DNA of 64,000 bases from Candidatus Gastranaerophilales bacterium (GCA_944326915.1 CALVFT010000003.1:62001-126000); one strand, 5' to 3'; shown: positions 18,799 through 27,807, counted from the stretch's first letter. The notes: generated by a model not told the origin, from the sequence alone. Numbers and translations are program-made.

Positions 18799-19116
18799 CT
18801 ATTTAAACAATTCTCTCAAATGTTTTTTCTTTGCTTCCACACGTGCTTTTCTTTCCTTTTGCTTACGTTGTCTTTCTGCACGTTTTTGAGCAGCTTTCTT
18901 TTGTTTCATTTGAGCTTTTGCTCTTTGTTTTGCTAATTTTTCTTGACGAGCTTTTTGCTTTGCTGCAATTTTAGCATTAGCATCTTGCTCTTTTTTAGCG
19001 ACATGAGATGTCTTTTGATCTAACCATCTCGAAATAGGACCTTGTGTTTCAGCAGCATATACAGATGACATACTCAACACAGACAAAGCTAATAAAGCTA
19101 CAATTTTCTTTTTCAT
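18799..19116 (-). CDS. Exported K/R/A-rich helical protein
   Basis: 105 residues. A clear signal peptide (MKKKIVALLALSVLSMSSVYA, probable cleavage after AYA/YAA near residue 22) is followed by about 80 residues made almost only of Lys, Arg, Ala, Gln and Glu, predicted as one long basic helix or coiled coil. No named family recognised. It is paralogous in design to the next gene (19135), separated by 18 bases in the same direction. The high positive charge suggests binding to acidic polymers in the periplasm, which is inference. Confidence 0.8.
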   Translation of the reverse strand: MKKKIVALLALSVLSMSSVYAAETQGPISRWLDQKTSHVAKKEQDANAKIAAKQKARQEKLAKQRAKAQMKQKKAAQKRAERQRKQKERKARVEAKKKHLRELFK

Positions 19117-19134
19117 TAAAATAACTCCTTTATT

Positions 19135-19401
19135 CTACTCAGACATTAATTCTTTTAGTAGTTGTTTTTTCTTTTCATATTTTTGTTGACGTGCAGCTTG
19201 AGCAGCTTTTCTCTCTTTTTGAGCTTTTATACGAGCTTCTTCTCTAGCCTTTTGTTGTTCTTGAAGTTGTTTTTCTTTATCAACTAATTTTTGAGTATGT
19301 TTTTGTACAAAATACTCAGTGTAAGTAGTAGGTTCATCCGCATAAGCTGAAGATGCTCCTGCGATAACCAATACAAGTGCAGCTAATAAAAGTTTTTTCA
19401 T
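19135..19401 (-). CDS. Exported charged helical protein, paralogue of the 18799 gene
   Basis: 88 residues with a signal peptide (MKKLLLAALVLVIAGASSAYA) and then TTYTEYFVQKHTQKLVDKEK leading into a K/E/Q/A-rich helix. Mixed charge makes it less basic than its neighbour. It probably shares an operon with 18799 and with rph, which ends 36 bases upstream. Function unknown. Confidence 0.8.
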   Translation of the reverse strand: MKKLLLAALVLVIAGASSAYADEPTTYTEYFVQKHTQKLVDKEKQLQEQQKAREEARIKAQKERKAAQAARQQKYEKKKQLLKELMSE

Positions 19402-19436
19402 ACAGTTTCTCCTTATACTATAACAAGAATATTATA

Positions 19437-20138
19437 CTAAATTTTTTCATACATATCAATAATTTTTTTTATTCCTTCTTTTGCCACATTAAAGATTTCT
19501 ATCATCTGTGCTTGTTCATAAGGCTCTCCCTCTGCTGTTGTTTGAAATTCAATAATTTTACCGCTTTTAGTAAGCACAATATTAGAATCCACCTGAGCAT
19601 TTGAATCTTCTATATAATCCAAATCCAATCTCACTTCACCATCTACAATCCCAGCTGATATAGCTCCTATAGGTTCAATAATAGGATTTTCTTTTAAAAC
19701 TCCAGTATCTAAAAGCTTTTCTATAGCTATTTTTAAGGCTAAAAAGCCGCCACAAATACTTGCAGTTCTAGTTCCACCATCAGCTTGAATAACATCAGCA
19801 TCTATAGTAATAGTCAAATCAGGCATTTTTTCTAAATCAACACAAGCTCTCAAACTTCTACCAATAAGTCTTTGAATTTCTTGAGTTCTACCTGAAATTT
19901 TTGTACGTTCCCTTTGGCACCTTGTATTAGGAGCAGAAGGTAACAAAGAATATTCAGCAGTAACCCACCCTCTTTGCTCATCTTTTGCCATCCATTTTGG
20001 CTTACCTTCTTCTACAGAAGCTGTTGTAATTACTTTAGTATCACCAAATTGAACTAATACAGAACCAAGAGCATGTTTTGTAAAATCTTTTATAAACCTA
20101 ATTTCCCTTGTTTCATTATTTTTTCTACCTTCTCTCAT
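19437..20138 (-). CDS. rph: Ribonuclease PH
   Basis: Phosphorolytic 3'-5' exoribonuclease trimming tRNA 3' ends. Starts MREGRKNNETREI as in the family; GRTQEIQRLIGRSLR is the phosphate/RNA-binding signature and DADVIQADGGTRTASICGG the catalytic aspartate region. The 233-residue length is normal with no fused NTP pyrophosphatase. An AGGAT ribosome site lies before the ATG. Together with PNPase at 38747 it supplies both classic phosphorolytic RNases. Confidence 0.95.
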   Translation of the reverse strand: MREGRKNNETREIRFIKDFTKHALGSVLVQFGDTKVITTASVEEGKPKWMAKDEQRGWVTAEYSLLPSAPNTRCQRERTKISGRTQEIQRLIGRSLRACVDLEKMPDLTITIDADVIQADGGTRTASICGGFLALKIAIEKLLDTGVLKENPIIEPIGAISAGIVDGEVRLDLDYIEDSNAQVDSNIVLTKSGKIIEFQTTAEGEPYEQAQMIEIFNVAKEGIKKIIDMYEKI

Positions 20139-20155
20139 AACTTATCCTCTCTTTT

Positions 20156-20386
20156 TTAATACCCAGAATCATAATCCCACATATATATCTGTCCGCAATA
20201 CTTACATACAGCATGATCATTCATAAACTGTAAATCAGGTACAAAGGTATAACCATCTACTGTAATTTCAATATCATTATCCTTGTTATACCTTTGTCTA
20301 AAGGACTTTTCTCCACGATAATCCGGAGAAAACATTAATTCAAATTTATCTATTGATTTACAATTTTTACAAATAAACATTTTCAC
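20156..20386 (-). CDS. Small zinc-ribbon protein
   Basis: 76 residues with two CxxC knuckles, FICKNCKS at the N-terminus and AVCKYCGQ near the C-terminus, spaced about 52 residues apart, which is the pattern of a zinc ribbon. No family name. It begins with GTG directly after the stop of the membrane protein gene (20387); an ATG two codons later (20380) is an alternative start. Likely co-transcribed with rph. Confidence 0.75.
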   Translation of the reverse strand: MKMFICKNCKSIDKFELMFSPDYRGEKSFRQRYNKDNDIEITVDGYTFVPDLQFMNDHAVCKYCGQIYMWDYDSGY

Positions 20387-21439
20387 CTAATATTCATCAT
20401 CTTCTAAACGAGCCCTTCTGATAATTTCAGGATCAATTTCTCTTTTTTCTATTTTGAATTGCTTCTTATCAGTTTTCTCGTAATTTTTTACCTTTTTTGT
20501 CTGAGTAGATTTTTTAGAAGAACTTTTAGAAGTTTTCTTACTACTTACATCTACTATTCCCGAATACAAATTTTTATACCACAAAGTCCAACAAATACTT
20601 CTAAAAGGTAAAGTCATACCTACAACAATAAAGAAAATAATCTCATTTACGAGTTGTTTCGATATCATCACAGGAGTCAAAATAATATTAAACAATCCAA
20701 AAGGCTGATTTAGTTGTTCTAATGGCAACGTCAACGCCCAAGATTCAAAAATCGGTGCAATCTTATCTGTAATCTTTAATGCATCAAATAAGACAGAGAC
20801 CCCAACGCTTAAAAGATTGTATGTAAAAAGAGTTAAAATAACCAAAAGTAAAAAAGTTCTTGCAAACTTCCCTTTTATCAACTGCAAACTTCTTCTAAAA
20901 CAAGAAAAAGGAGAGACTTCTTTCTCAAAAGAAAAAACTTGGAATATAAGAACAAAATATACAAAAAATATCAAACCAATAACCCAGAAAAACGGAATTA
21001 TTGAAAAAATAGTGAATATACTAAACAACAACCACAAAACGATATAAGAAAAAGTTCTTCTTGTGACAACAGCATTATGAGCTTTAAAATCATATACTCT
21101 ACCTGACGTCAAAGCACCTTCAGTCATAGAATTCAGGGCTCCATATGCTACCAAGTAATCCCAAAATCCTTTAGCCCAAATTAACAAGCCAGGTACACAA
21201 ATCAATACTACACTCAAAACTATTGTAGAAAAATTATTAAACGCAGGATATTTACTAATCAAATCAGGTAAGCTTTGTGAATACCAAAAGCTTAAACCGA
21301 ATACCATCCCTAGCCCAATCAATTGTCCAAAAACCGGAAATAACATATATAAAGAAAACTTATGAAAATTTAAACAGTAAATTTTCAACCCTTCTGCTAA
21401 AATTTTCCATATACTTTTATCTATTTTTTCCCTTGCCAT
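20387..21439 (-). CDS. Polytopic membrane protein with basic C-terminal tail
   Basis: 350 residues with about six hydrophobic helices (roughly residues 30-55, 70-90, 130-160, 190-215 and 255-285). The soluble C-terminal tail of about 50 residues is rich in Lys/Ser (SSKKTSKSSSKKSTQ) and then acidic. No catalytic motif seen. The pattern recalls poorly characterised YciC/GlpQ-membrane-domain-like proteins, but I would not assign it. A GGAGAG site precedes the ATG. Confidence 0.78.
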   Translation of the reverse strand: MAREKIDKSIWKILAEGLKIYCLNFHKFSLYMLFPVFGQLIGLGMVFGLSFWYSQSLPDLISKYPAFNNFSTIVLSVVLICVPGLLIWAKGFWDYLVAYGALNSMTEGALTSGRVYDFKAHNAVVTRRTFSYIVLWLLFSIFTIFSIIPFFWVIGLIFFVYFVLIFQVFSFEKEVSPFSCFRRSLQLIKGKFARTFLLLVILTLFTYNLLSVGVSVLFDALKITDKIAPIFESWALTLPLEQLNQPFGLFNIILTPVMISKQLVNEIIFFIVVGMTLPFRSICWTLWYKNLYSGIVDVSSKKTSKSSSKKSTQTKKVKNYEKTDKKQFKIEKREIDPEIIRRARLEDDEY

Positions 21440-21520
21440 AAACTCTCCATCTAAATACTATTGATTAATTTTTTTAATTTGTTGTAGAATAATTTTATTA
21501 CAAATAAAATTAAAAAAACA

Positions 21521-22165
21521 ATGACAAACAATAAAAGTATAAAAGATTTAATAAAAAGTTTTACCCAAGAAGACTTCACTGAACATAAAGTTAATCTTCA
21601 TATCCATACCAATTTTTCAGACGGTCAAGCAGATTTTACAGACATAATCAAACAAGCTAAACAAAAAGGCTATAAACACATTGCAATCTCAGATCATAAT
21701 ACAGTAGACGGATATATAAAAAACAAATTAGAAGATGACTTTGTAATCCCAGCAATAGAGTTTGATGTATGGTATAGAGGTGTATTCATGCATCTTTTAG
21801 CCTATGGTATAGATGTAAACAATAAAGAGCTTCAATGTTTTTATGCAAAAACTAAAAGAGAAACCGAATTGGATATCATAAGAATTTTTGCAAGAAGAGA
21901 TATAAAAAAACTTATTAAAGCAATACATAATGCTGGAGGAATAGCAGTATTAGCTCATCCTGCATGCTGTTTTACACTTAGCCTTGATGATTTTGTAAGT
22001 AAACTAATAAGTATCGGACTTGACGGAATTGAAGTTTATTATCCATATCCAAGATGGAGAAAATACTTAAGATTCTGTACTTGTGAACATATCGCACACA
22101 TCGCAGACAAATATAACCTCCTCAAAACCGGCGGTACTGATTTACACAAAAAGAATATTAATTAA
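21521..22165 (+). CDS. PHP-domain phosphoesterase
   Basis: Metal-dependent phosphoesterase of the polymerase-and-histidinol-phosphatase family, 214 residues. Metal ligands are visible: NLHIHTNFSDG near residue 25, IAISDHNTVDGY near 60, IAVLAHPACC near 145 and the terminal GGTDLHKKN. Characterised relatives (YciV/RnaAM type) are about 280 residues with an inserted domain, so this is a short, core-only version. No Shine-Dalgarno sequence is visible. Substrate unknown; nucleotide 3',5'-bisphosphate or RNA ends are possible. Confidence 0.85.
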   Translation: MTNNKSIKDLIKSFTQEDFTEHKVNLHIHTNFSDGQADFTDIIKQAKQKGYKHIAISDHNTVDGYIKNKLEDDFVIPAIEFDVWYRGVFMHLLAYGIDVNNKELQCFYAKTKRETELDIIRIFARRDIKKLIKAIHNAGGIAVLAHPACCFTLSLDDFVSKLISIGLDGIEVYYPYPRWRKYLRFCTCEHIAHIADKYNLLKTGGTDLHKKNIN

Positions 22166-22176
22166 AAATCTACTTT

Positions 22177-22956
22177 TTAATGCAAACTTTCTTGTTTTTC
22201 ATAACGATATTTTTTCTGGAAAAACTTATATGTTCCATTATTTTGCTTTTCTAAATATAAGGAATTCCCTTTTTCTTCAGGTAATATATAAACTTTAGTA
22301 GAAACACCTTTAATATATTTACGCATTTTATCAAAAGAATCAACTAAGTAATTTATACACCCAAAAGATACTCTATTGTCTTTTTTAGAACTATTTTTCA
22401 AAACATTTTCACGAAGTTTACCCATAGGCGAACTTGGAACTCTATGCAAAGCTAAGACCTGCTTACCCTTTGAAACTTCCTTTGTATGATCACCATGTAG
22501 CACAAGGACTCTATCACCATATAATTTTTTATCTTTCGTTCCTGCTTTAGTTCCTTCTCTTGAAATTACATACTCTCCTGGAGTAGTATATGCGGCTAGT
22601 GGAACATTTGATTGCATATATCCACCTGAGCGTTTATCACCTATATTTTTTCCTAAAGCTACCTCATTTTGGTACAAAAGCTTTCCATCAGGATTATAGA
22701 CTTTTGAAACACAATTTTTTTTATCAATAATTATATAATTATCAACACCTTGTCCATATTTTTTCAAAAGCTGATTGTATTGAATAATCTTACTTTCATC
22801 CGAAATACTTCTACTGAAAGTATCTGCCAAAATCGTTTTAAATTTAGGATCATCTATTAACTGAGGAATTTTCTGTACAGGAGCATTCTCTGTACAAGAA
22901 GACAAAAAAGAACTTGCAGCAATTGTACACGCGGGGATAAAATTTTTTATATTCAT
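22177..22956 (-). CDS. L,D-transpeptidase (YkuD) lipoprotein
   Basis: 259 residues. The N-terminus carries a lipoprotein signal with lipobox LSSC (cysteine at about residue 21). The YkuD domain has HGDH, HRVPSSP and the active-site SFGCINYL, whose cysteine forms 3-3 peptidoglycan cross-links or anchors proteins. The C-terminal VYILPEEKGNSLYL recurs in the next gene, so the two are paralogues. The ribosome site (AAAGG) lies within the arm of a long hairpin at 22964-23019, suggesting control of translation or read-through. Confidence 0.9.
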   Translation of the reverse strand: MNIKNFIPACTIAASSFLSSCTENAPVQKIPQLIDDPKFKTILADTFSRSISDESKIIQYNQLLKKYGQGVDNYIIIDKKNCVSKVYNPDGKLLYQNEVALGKNIGDKRSGGYMQSNVPLAAYTTPGEYVISREGTKAGTKDKKLYGDRVLVLHGDHTKEVSKGKQVLALHRVPSSPMGKLRENVLKNSSKKDNRVSFGCINYLVDSFDKMRKYIKGVSTKVYILPEEKGNSLYLEKQNNGTYKFFQKKYRYEKQESLH

Positions 22957-22963
22957 TAAAAAC

Positions 22964-23019
22964 CTTTCACATTAAATAACTTACTTAAAATTACTTGAGT
23001 AAAGTAAGTAATGTGAAAG
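22964..23019 (-). promoter_or_regulatory. Long hairpin overlapping the ribosome site of the LDT lipoprotein gene
   Basis: An 18-bp stem (arms CTTTCACATT...ACTTACTT and AAGTAAGTAATGTGAAAG) broken by one ~4-5-base bulge. On the minus strand it is followed by GTTTTTA and the ATG at 22956. It can act as a terminator of the upstream LDT gene or hide the AAAGG ribosome site of the downstream one. Confidence 0.65.
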
Positions 23020-23047
23020 ATTTATTTTGCTATATTATTAAAAAAAA

Positions 23048-24166
23048 TTAACCAAACCATGTCATTGGATTCAACCAACTAAATTCTTTAGTTTCTTGTT
23101 TTTTAGGCTGAGGCTTATGAACTGACTGTTTATCAACTGATTTTTTCTCAGTGGTATGAACTTTAGGTTTTTTATCTGGACGAACATCATATTTTACAGC
23201 AGAAGCTGCTTCTTTTGATACACCTCTTTTGGTATCTTTATGAAATAGTTGTTCAAATTTATATGTACCATCTTTTTGTTTATTCAACTGCAACTTATTT
23301 CCTTTTTCTTCAGGAAGGACATAAATTTTATCGCCTTCACCTAAAAAAGAATGCATAACATCAAAATCCTCTTCAGTCAAATTAACACAGCCATATGACA
23401 TTCTATTATCTTCTAAACCTGGAGATTTAATTGCTTTTTCTCTTTGGCTATAACTAGGCTTGTACAACATATGAATAGACATCTGTCCAGAACGAACACC
23501 TCTATTATCACCTTTTAAATACATAACTTTTGGTTTTCCATCTCTGCCGGTATAAGCGGCTGGAGCAGTATTTGAATCATCTAAAGTAAATTCTCCAGCA
23601 GTAGTATATCTATGGCTTTCAGCCTTTGCTTTATCCTTTGTCTTGTGATAATGATCCAAATAATAAGCACCTAAATCATCACCCTTAGTTTTTCCGACAC
23701 CAACAGTTAATGTTTTTACAACTTTTCCACTTTTATTATATATCTTTAATTTACAAGTCTTTTTATCTACAATTCCATAGTAATTACCTGAATAATTATT
23801 TTTATTGTATTCTACAATCTTAGAAGTATCATCTTTCATACGATTAATTAAATCTACTTCTTGCTCTTTAGTTAACGGCTTTTTATGAGTAGAACGTGAA
23901 GAATTAACACCTCTTGCCTTAGAATCTACTTTTCGATTTACAGGCACTTTATCAATTACAAATTCTGCTCCTATTTTAGAAAAATATTTTTCGCTAAAAT
24001 CTTCAATCGAACTACACCCGTTCAACTCTGCAAGTCGTTTAATTTCTTTAATTATATCAGCGTTTGAAATCCTTTTATCTGATCCATTAGCAAGATTTCT
24101 TTTTGCAACATTCCAAGCACAATCACCTTTTTGAACAACAGATTTTTCAACTTTACAATCAGACAT
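23048..24166 (-). CDS. L,D-transpeptidase with N-terminal LysM-like domain
   Basis: 372 residues. N-terminal VVQKGDCAWNVAKRNL...NADIIKEIKRLAELNG reads as a LysM-like peptidoglycan-binding module. The YkuD catalytic region has MSIHMLYKPS and the active-site RMSYGCVNLTEEDF; KIYVLPEEKGNKLQL then matches its neighbour. The C-terminal ~60 residues are Lys/Pro-rich and disordered, ending SWLNPMTWFG. No signal peptide is visible, which is odd for a wall enzyme. The ATG has a strong AAAAAGGAGAG site, so the start is not simply misplaced. Confidence 0.87.
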   Translation of the reverse strand: MSDCKVEKSVVQKGDCAWNVAKRNLANGSDKRISNADIIKEIKRLAELNGCSSIEDFSEKYFSKIGAEFVIDKVPVNRKVDSKARGVNSSRSTHKKPLTKEQEVDLINRMKDDTSKIVEYNKNNYSGNYYGIVDKKTCKLKIYNKSGKVVKTLTVGVGKTKGDDLGAYYLDHYHKTKDKAKAESHRYTTAGEFTLDDSNTAPAAYTGRDGKPKVMYLKGDNRGVRSGQMSIHMLYKPSYSQREKAIKSPGLEDNRMSYGCVNLTEEDFDVMHSFLGEGDKIYVLPEEKGNKLQLNKQKDGTYKFEQLFHKDTKRGVSKEAASAVKYDVRPDKKPKVHTTEKKSVDKQSVHKPQPKKQETKEFSWLNPMTWFG

Positions 24167-24285
24167 ATTCTCTCCTTTTTTATATCCTTATATATAAGAA
24201 AAATATAAAAAAGATATAATTGACTAAATACTAAAGAATATTTAGATATGTTAAGCAGTATTCAAAACAAATACACATGGAAAAA

Positions 24286-25369
24286 TTATTTTTTTCGCAA
24301 AAACTCTTCTATAAAACCGTCAATATCACCATCCATAACAGCATCAACATTTCCAACTTCATAATTTGTTCGATGATCTTTTACCATTTTATAAGGATGG
24401 AAAACATAAGATCGAATTTGGGAACCGAAGTTGATATCTACATTCTCACCTTTTAACTCCGCTATTTTTTTCTCATGCTCAGCTTGCCTTATTGCAAGAA
24501 GCTTTGATGCTAGAATTTGCATAGCATTTTCTTTGTTTTGCAATTGAGAACGTTCTTGCTGACACTTAACCACAATACCTGTAGGTTTGTGTAAGATTCT
24601 TACAGCTGTTTCAACCTTATTAACATTCTGTCCACCCGCTCCTCCTGAACGCATTGTATCTATCTCAAGCTCGTCCGGAGGTATCACTATTGTTTTTTCA
24701 AAATCTTCTATTATTGGAGATACTTCTACAGACGCAAAACTTGTCTGACGTTTACCATTCGCATTAAATGGAGATATTCTAACAAGTCTATGAACACCTT
24801 TTTCAGCTTTTGCATAACCAAAAGCATACTTCCCAGAAATCTTGATAGTTGCAGATTTTATACCAGCTTCCTCACCATCCAACTTGTCAAGTAAATCGAC
24901 TTTCCAACCTCTTGACTCAGCCCAACGCATATACATTCTCAATAGCAAAGAAGCCCAATCCTGTGCATCGGTACCACCTGCACCTGCATTAATCGTTAAA
25001 ATAGCATCAGCCTCATCATACTCTCCACTCAACATCTGCTTAATTTCAAATTTATCTAGAGATTTTTCTAACTCAACAAGTCTTATAGAGCTTTCATTTA
25101 TTAAATCTTCATCATTTATTTCAATTGCAACTTGAGCATCATCAAGTATTGATTGACAATTTGATAAAAACTCCAAATTTTCTTTAACTTCTTTAATCTG
25201 AGCACCTAACTTTGAAACTTTATCTTTATCAGACCAAATATCAGGAGCTTGCATTTTTAACTCAAGATCATTTAATTCTAAAGTTAATTTTTCGGAGTCA
25301 AAGACACTCCTTTATTTTTTCAAAACGATTTTTTTGACTATTTAATAACTGCTTTAATTCAATATCCAT
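24286..25369 (-). CDS. prfB: Peptide chain release factor 2, with programmed +1 frameshift
   Basis: Recognises UGA and UAA stops. The gene is split over two frames: 23 codons from ATG 25369 end in IKECL and an in-frame TGA at 25298-25300, in the context AAGGAGTGTCTTTGAC. A +1 shift on CTT at 25301-25303, skipping one T, continues at 25299 to 24286 and gives a 360-residue protein with normal RF2 length. The upstream AGGAG mimics the Shine-Dalgarno stimulator of the classic prfB site. The GGQ loop ([18 protein letters not shown]) is intact. Frameshifting implies autoregulation by RF2 level. Confidence 0.95.
25298..25312 (-). promoter_or_regulatory. Programmed +1 frameshift site of prfB
   Basis: Minus-strand AAGGAGTGTCTTTGA, followed by C: internal Shine-Dalgarno-like AGGAG, slippery CTT codon, in-frame TGA and a following C (poor termination context), matching the canonical RF2 autoregulatory site. 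Confidence 0.93.
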
Positions 25370-25410
25370 AACTGAATAATACAACAAAAAAATCTTGAAT
25401 AAAACAAAGC

Positions 25411-25438
25411 TTGTCAGAACTACAAAAAGTGTTATAAT
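25411..25438 (+). promoter_or_regulatory. Sigma70-type promoter for the membrane triplet
   Basis: TTGTCA at 25411-25416, 16-base spacer, TATAAT at 25433-25438, about 30 bases before the TTG start at 25470. Confidence 0.65.
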
Positions 25439-25469
25439 TAGAACATTATAAAATAATGAGGAGCTTATT

Positions 25470-26261
25470 TTGACTGGAATATTTGAAACAATAAAAAAAA
25501 TATACACAGATAAAAATACAACTTCTAAACATCTAATCTTATATGGAGTATGCCTTGTATATATTTTTCTAACAACATTATTTGATATTAAATTCGGAAA
25601 CTTTAATACTTCTAAAAGAAATCCGATAGATATGATATTTAGTATATTGATTTTATTGTACAGTATTCAATTTATTACTAATTCATTAAACAAAAATACC
25701 GACTTTATCCCTTCGATTAACCAAATTAATTGGAAAAATTTAATTCCTTTATTTATTATAAATTTTGTCTGGGGAACATATATACTAATATTTTTAATAC
25801 TCTGGACTGTACTATTCCTAACCTTACATCATTCTGTTTATTTATTATACATAGGATTTATATTTTTTATATTGATAGCTCCGCTATTTTATTTTGTATA
25901 TATTGCTTTAGCAGATAATATTGCTTTGAATAAGTTACTAAATTTATTGTTGGTATTTAAATTTACCAAAGTAGCTTTTATTCCATTTTGGAAACAAGTA
26001 CTAAAAAATGGATTTATTTCTCTTATAATACTCGCAATATATTTAATAATTTATCTAATAGGAGCGTCATTTAACTTAGACAATATATTCCTAATCAGTA
26101 AAAATTTTGCATTATATGATTTATTTATGTACACAGTAATTTTATACTGCTTAGCAATAATCAGTTTATTCGTATTTCCATACACCATACTTGAAACATA
26201 CACAGAAAAAATCAGACCAATTTTTGGCAATGAACATCCCCAAGAAAGGCTAACAGAATGA
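25470..26261 (+). CDS. Polytopic membrane protein, tandem paralogue 1
   Basis: 263 residues with about six hydrophobic helices. It begins at a TTG codon with GAGGAG six bases upstream; no better ATG exists. The N-terminal amphipathic segment ETIKKIYTDKNTTSKHLILY aligns with the starts of the next two genes, and the central LVFKFTKVAFIPFWKQVLKNG also has counterparts there. Unknown family. Four-base overlap with the next gene indicates one operon. Confidence 0.78.
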   Translation: MTGIFETIKKIYTDKNTTSKHLILYGVCLVYIFLTTLFDIKFGNFNTSKRNPIDMIFSILILLYSIQFITNSLNKNTDFIPSINQINWKNLIPLFIINFVWGTYILIFLILWTVLFLTLHHSVYLLYIGFIFFILIAPLFYFVYIALADNIALNKLLNLLLVFKFTKVAFIPFWKQVLKNGFISLIILAIYLIIYLIGASFNLDNIFLISKNFALYDLFMYTVILYCLAIISLFVFPYTILETYTEKIRPIFGNEHPQERLTE

Positions 26262-27043
26262 ATTCATACTTCAAAGAAGGATTAAAAAAATTATACAAAG
26301 AAAAAGATGCTTTAGATAAACAAATATCGATATTTTCGCTATTGGGAATATTTTCAATAGCCATGACATACATTTCACTTGAACACGCATATGACACTTA
26401 TATATCCAATATAAAAGTTTGCATAATTCTAACGCTATACATTCTATGGCATATGTACTTTTTTTGTTACGAAACAAAATTTTTAAACAATGCACTTAAT
26501 TCAAGAGATACAATTCTGCCTGAAATAAATTTAGAACCTTTAAAAATTCTAAAAGACGTCACACCTCTAGCGATTACATTGATTAGTACTACATTAATCT
26601 TATTTATATTACGTAATCCTCAAAAAGCTTTCTATTATTCAACTATAAGTGATATTGTAATATCATTTTTTATAACTATATTCCAAATGGGATATGCAAA
26701 AAATTTATCCAATAAAGAAATCATTGAACCATTTAAAAAGATAAAAAACATTGACTTTATCAAATATTTCTTCAAACGAATTTGGATATACATAGGAACT
26801 GCTCTAATGAGCTATGGAATAGTATTTTTAGGTATGCTAATATTAACTGTTATTGCAATAGTTTCAGGATTCATAAATTCTCAAACATTTACAGACCTTA
26901 TTTTTTCAGCACAATCCTCTCAAATGGCACTTGTTAAGCTATCAACATATTCAACAAATATTCTATATTACTATTTAAGTATAATGGGCCTACTTGCTTG
27001 GGATTATGATTTAGCAAAAAAATACATCGAGACAGCCAAATAA
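26258..27043 (+). CDS. Polytopic membrane protein, tandem paralogue 2
   Basis: 261 residues, about six membrane helices, start overlapping the previous stop (ATGA). N-terminal KEGLKKLYKEKDALDKQISI and central PFKKIKNIDFIKYFFKRIW correspond to the equivalent elements of paralogues 1 and 3. No catalytic or transport motif recognised. Confidence 0.78.
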   Translation: MNSYFKEGLKKLYKEKDALDKQISIFSLLGIFSIAMTYISLEHAYDTYISNIKVCIILTLYILWHMYFFCYETKFLNNALNSRDTILPEINLEPLKILKDVTPLAITLISTTLILFILRNPQKAFYYSTISDIVISFFITIFQMGYAKNLSNKEIIEPFKKIKNIDFIKYFFKRIWIYIGTALMSYGIVFLGMLILTVIAIVSGFINSQTFTDLIFSAQSSQMALVKLSTYSTNILYYYLSIMGLLAWDYDLAKKYIETAK

Positions 27044-27055
27044 CAGGAGACAAAA

Positions 27056-27799
27056 ATGAATGTATTAAAATTCATCCCAAACTGTTTAAAAAAAATATAT
27101 ACAGGCAAATATACAATACTTAACCACATCACAATATTTTCAATCTGTGGAATATATTCAGTTATTACCACTATGCTTGACGGAATGGAAAAAGCAAAGT
27201 TTATGCCTGATATTAACTTACTTGTTATCAGCGCAATTATATTAATTATAACAGCTATATATCTTACTGGTTACACATATACTTTTATTAACAAATATCA
27301 TGATGAAAGTGCAATCGGACTGCCTGATACAAACCAAAATCCGATAATAGCATTTTGGAAAAGTATTCCTCTAGGTCTTTGCTGGATGGCGTATTGCTTA
27401 GTTTTTTCAGCTTTGTGTATTGCAATATTCTTCAAAATATTAATAGTGAGAATAATATTAATAACACTTATATCATCAGTTCTTATGTCATTAATATTTG
27501 TAGCATTTTGCGAAAATTATGATGCAAAGGAATTATTTAACGTTCTAAAACCTTTCAAGTGGGTAAAAAAATCTTTTAAAGAAATTTTTCAATTTGTCTC
27601 AATTTTTATCATATTATTAATTGCAATAATTGCTATATTAGTCATTTCAGGAATTATCCTAAAAACTTTTAACATTAATCCAGATTGCGCGGTATGCTCT
27701 TACATATATGCAATAATATGTGGCTATATAGGCTTTATTTTACAATTAATTTGGGATTACGGATTTATTCAAATATATAAAAAATCGAATGATTTATAA
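27056..27799 (+). CDS. Polytopic membrane protein, tandem paralogue 3
   Basis: 247 residues, about six membrane helices. N-terminal IPNCLKKIYTGKYTILNHIT and central LKPFKWVKKSFKEIFQFVSI match the conserved positions in the two upstream genes. An AGGAG site lies before the ATG. The transcript ends at a strong hairpin just downstream. Function unknown. Confidence 0.78.
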   Translation: MNVLKFIPNCLKKIYTGKYTILNHITIFSICGIYSVITTMLDGMEKAKFMPDINLLVISAIILIITAIYLTGYTYTFINKYHDESAIGLPDTNQNPIIAFWKSIPLGLCWMAYCLVFSALCIAIFFKILIVRIILITLISSVLMSLIFVAFCENYDAKELFNVLKPFKWVKKSFKEIFQFVSIFIILLIAIIAILVISGIILKTFNINPDCAVCSYIYAIICGYIGFILQLIWDYGFIQIYKKSNDL

Positions 27800-27807
27800 A
27801 TATTATA

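Noticed and set aside
25298..25507. A separate 69-residue membrane protein frame upstream of prfB
   Set aside because: Its last 23 codons are the true N-terminus of RF2 before the programmed frameshift; the hydrophobic upstream part is untranslated AT-rich leader overlapping the divergent promoter.
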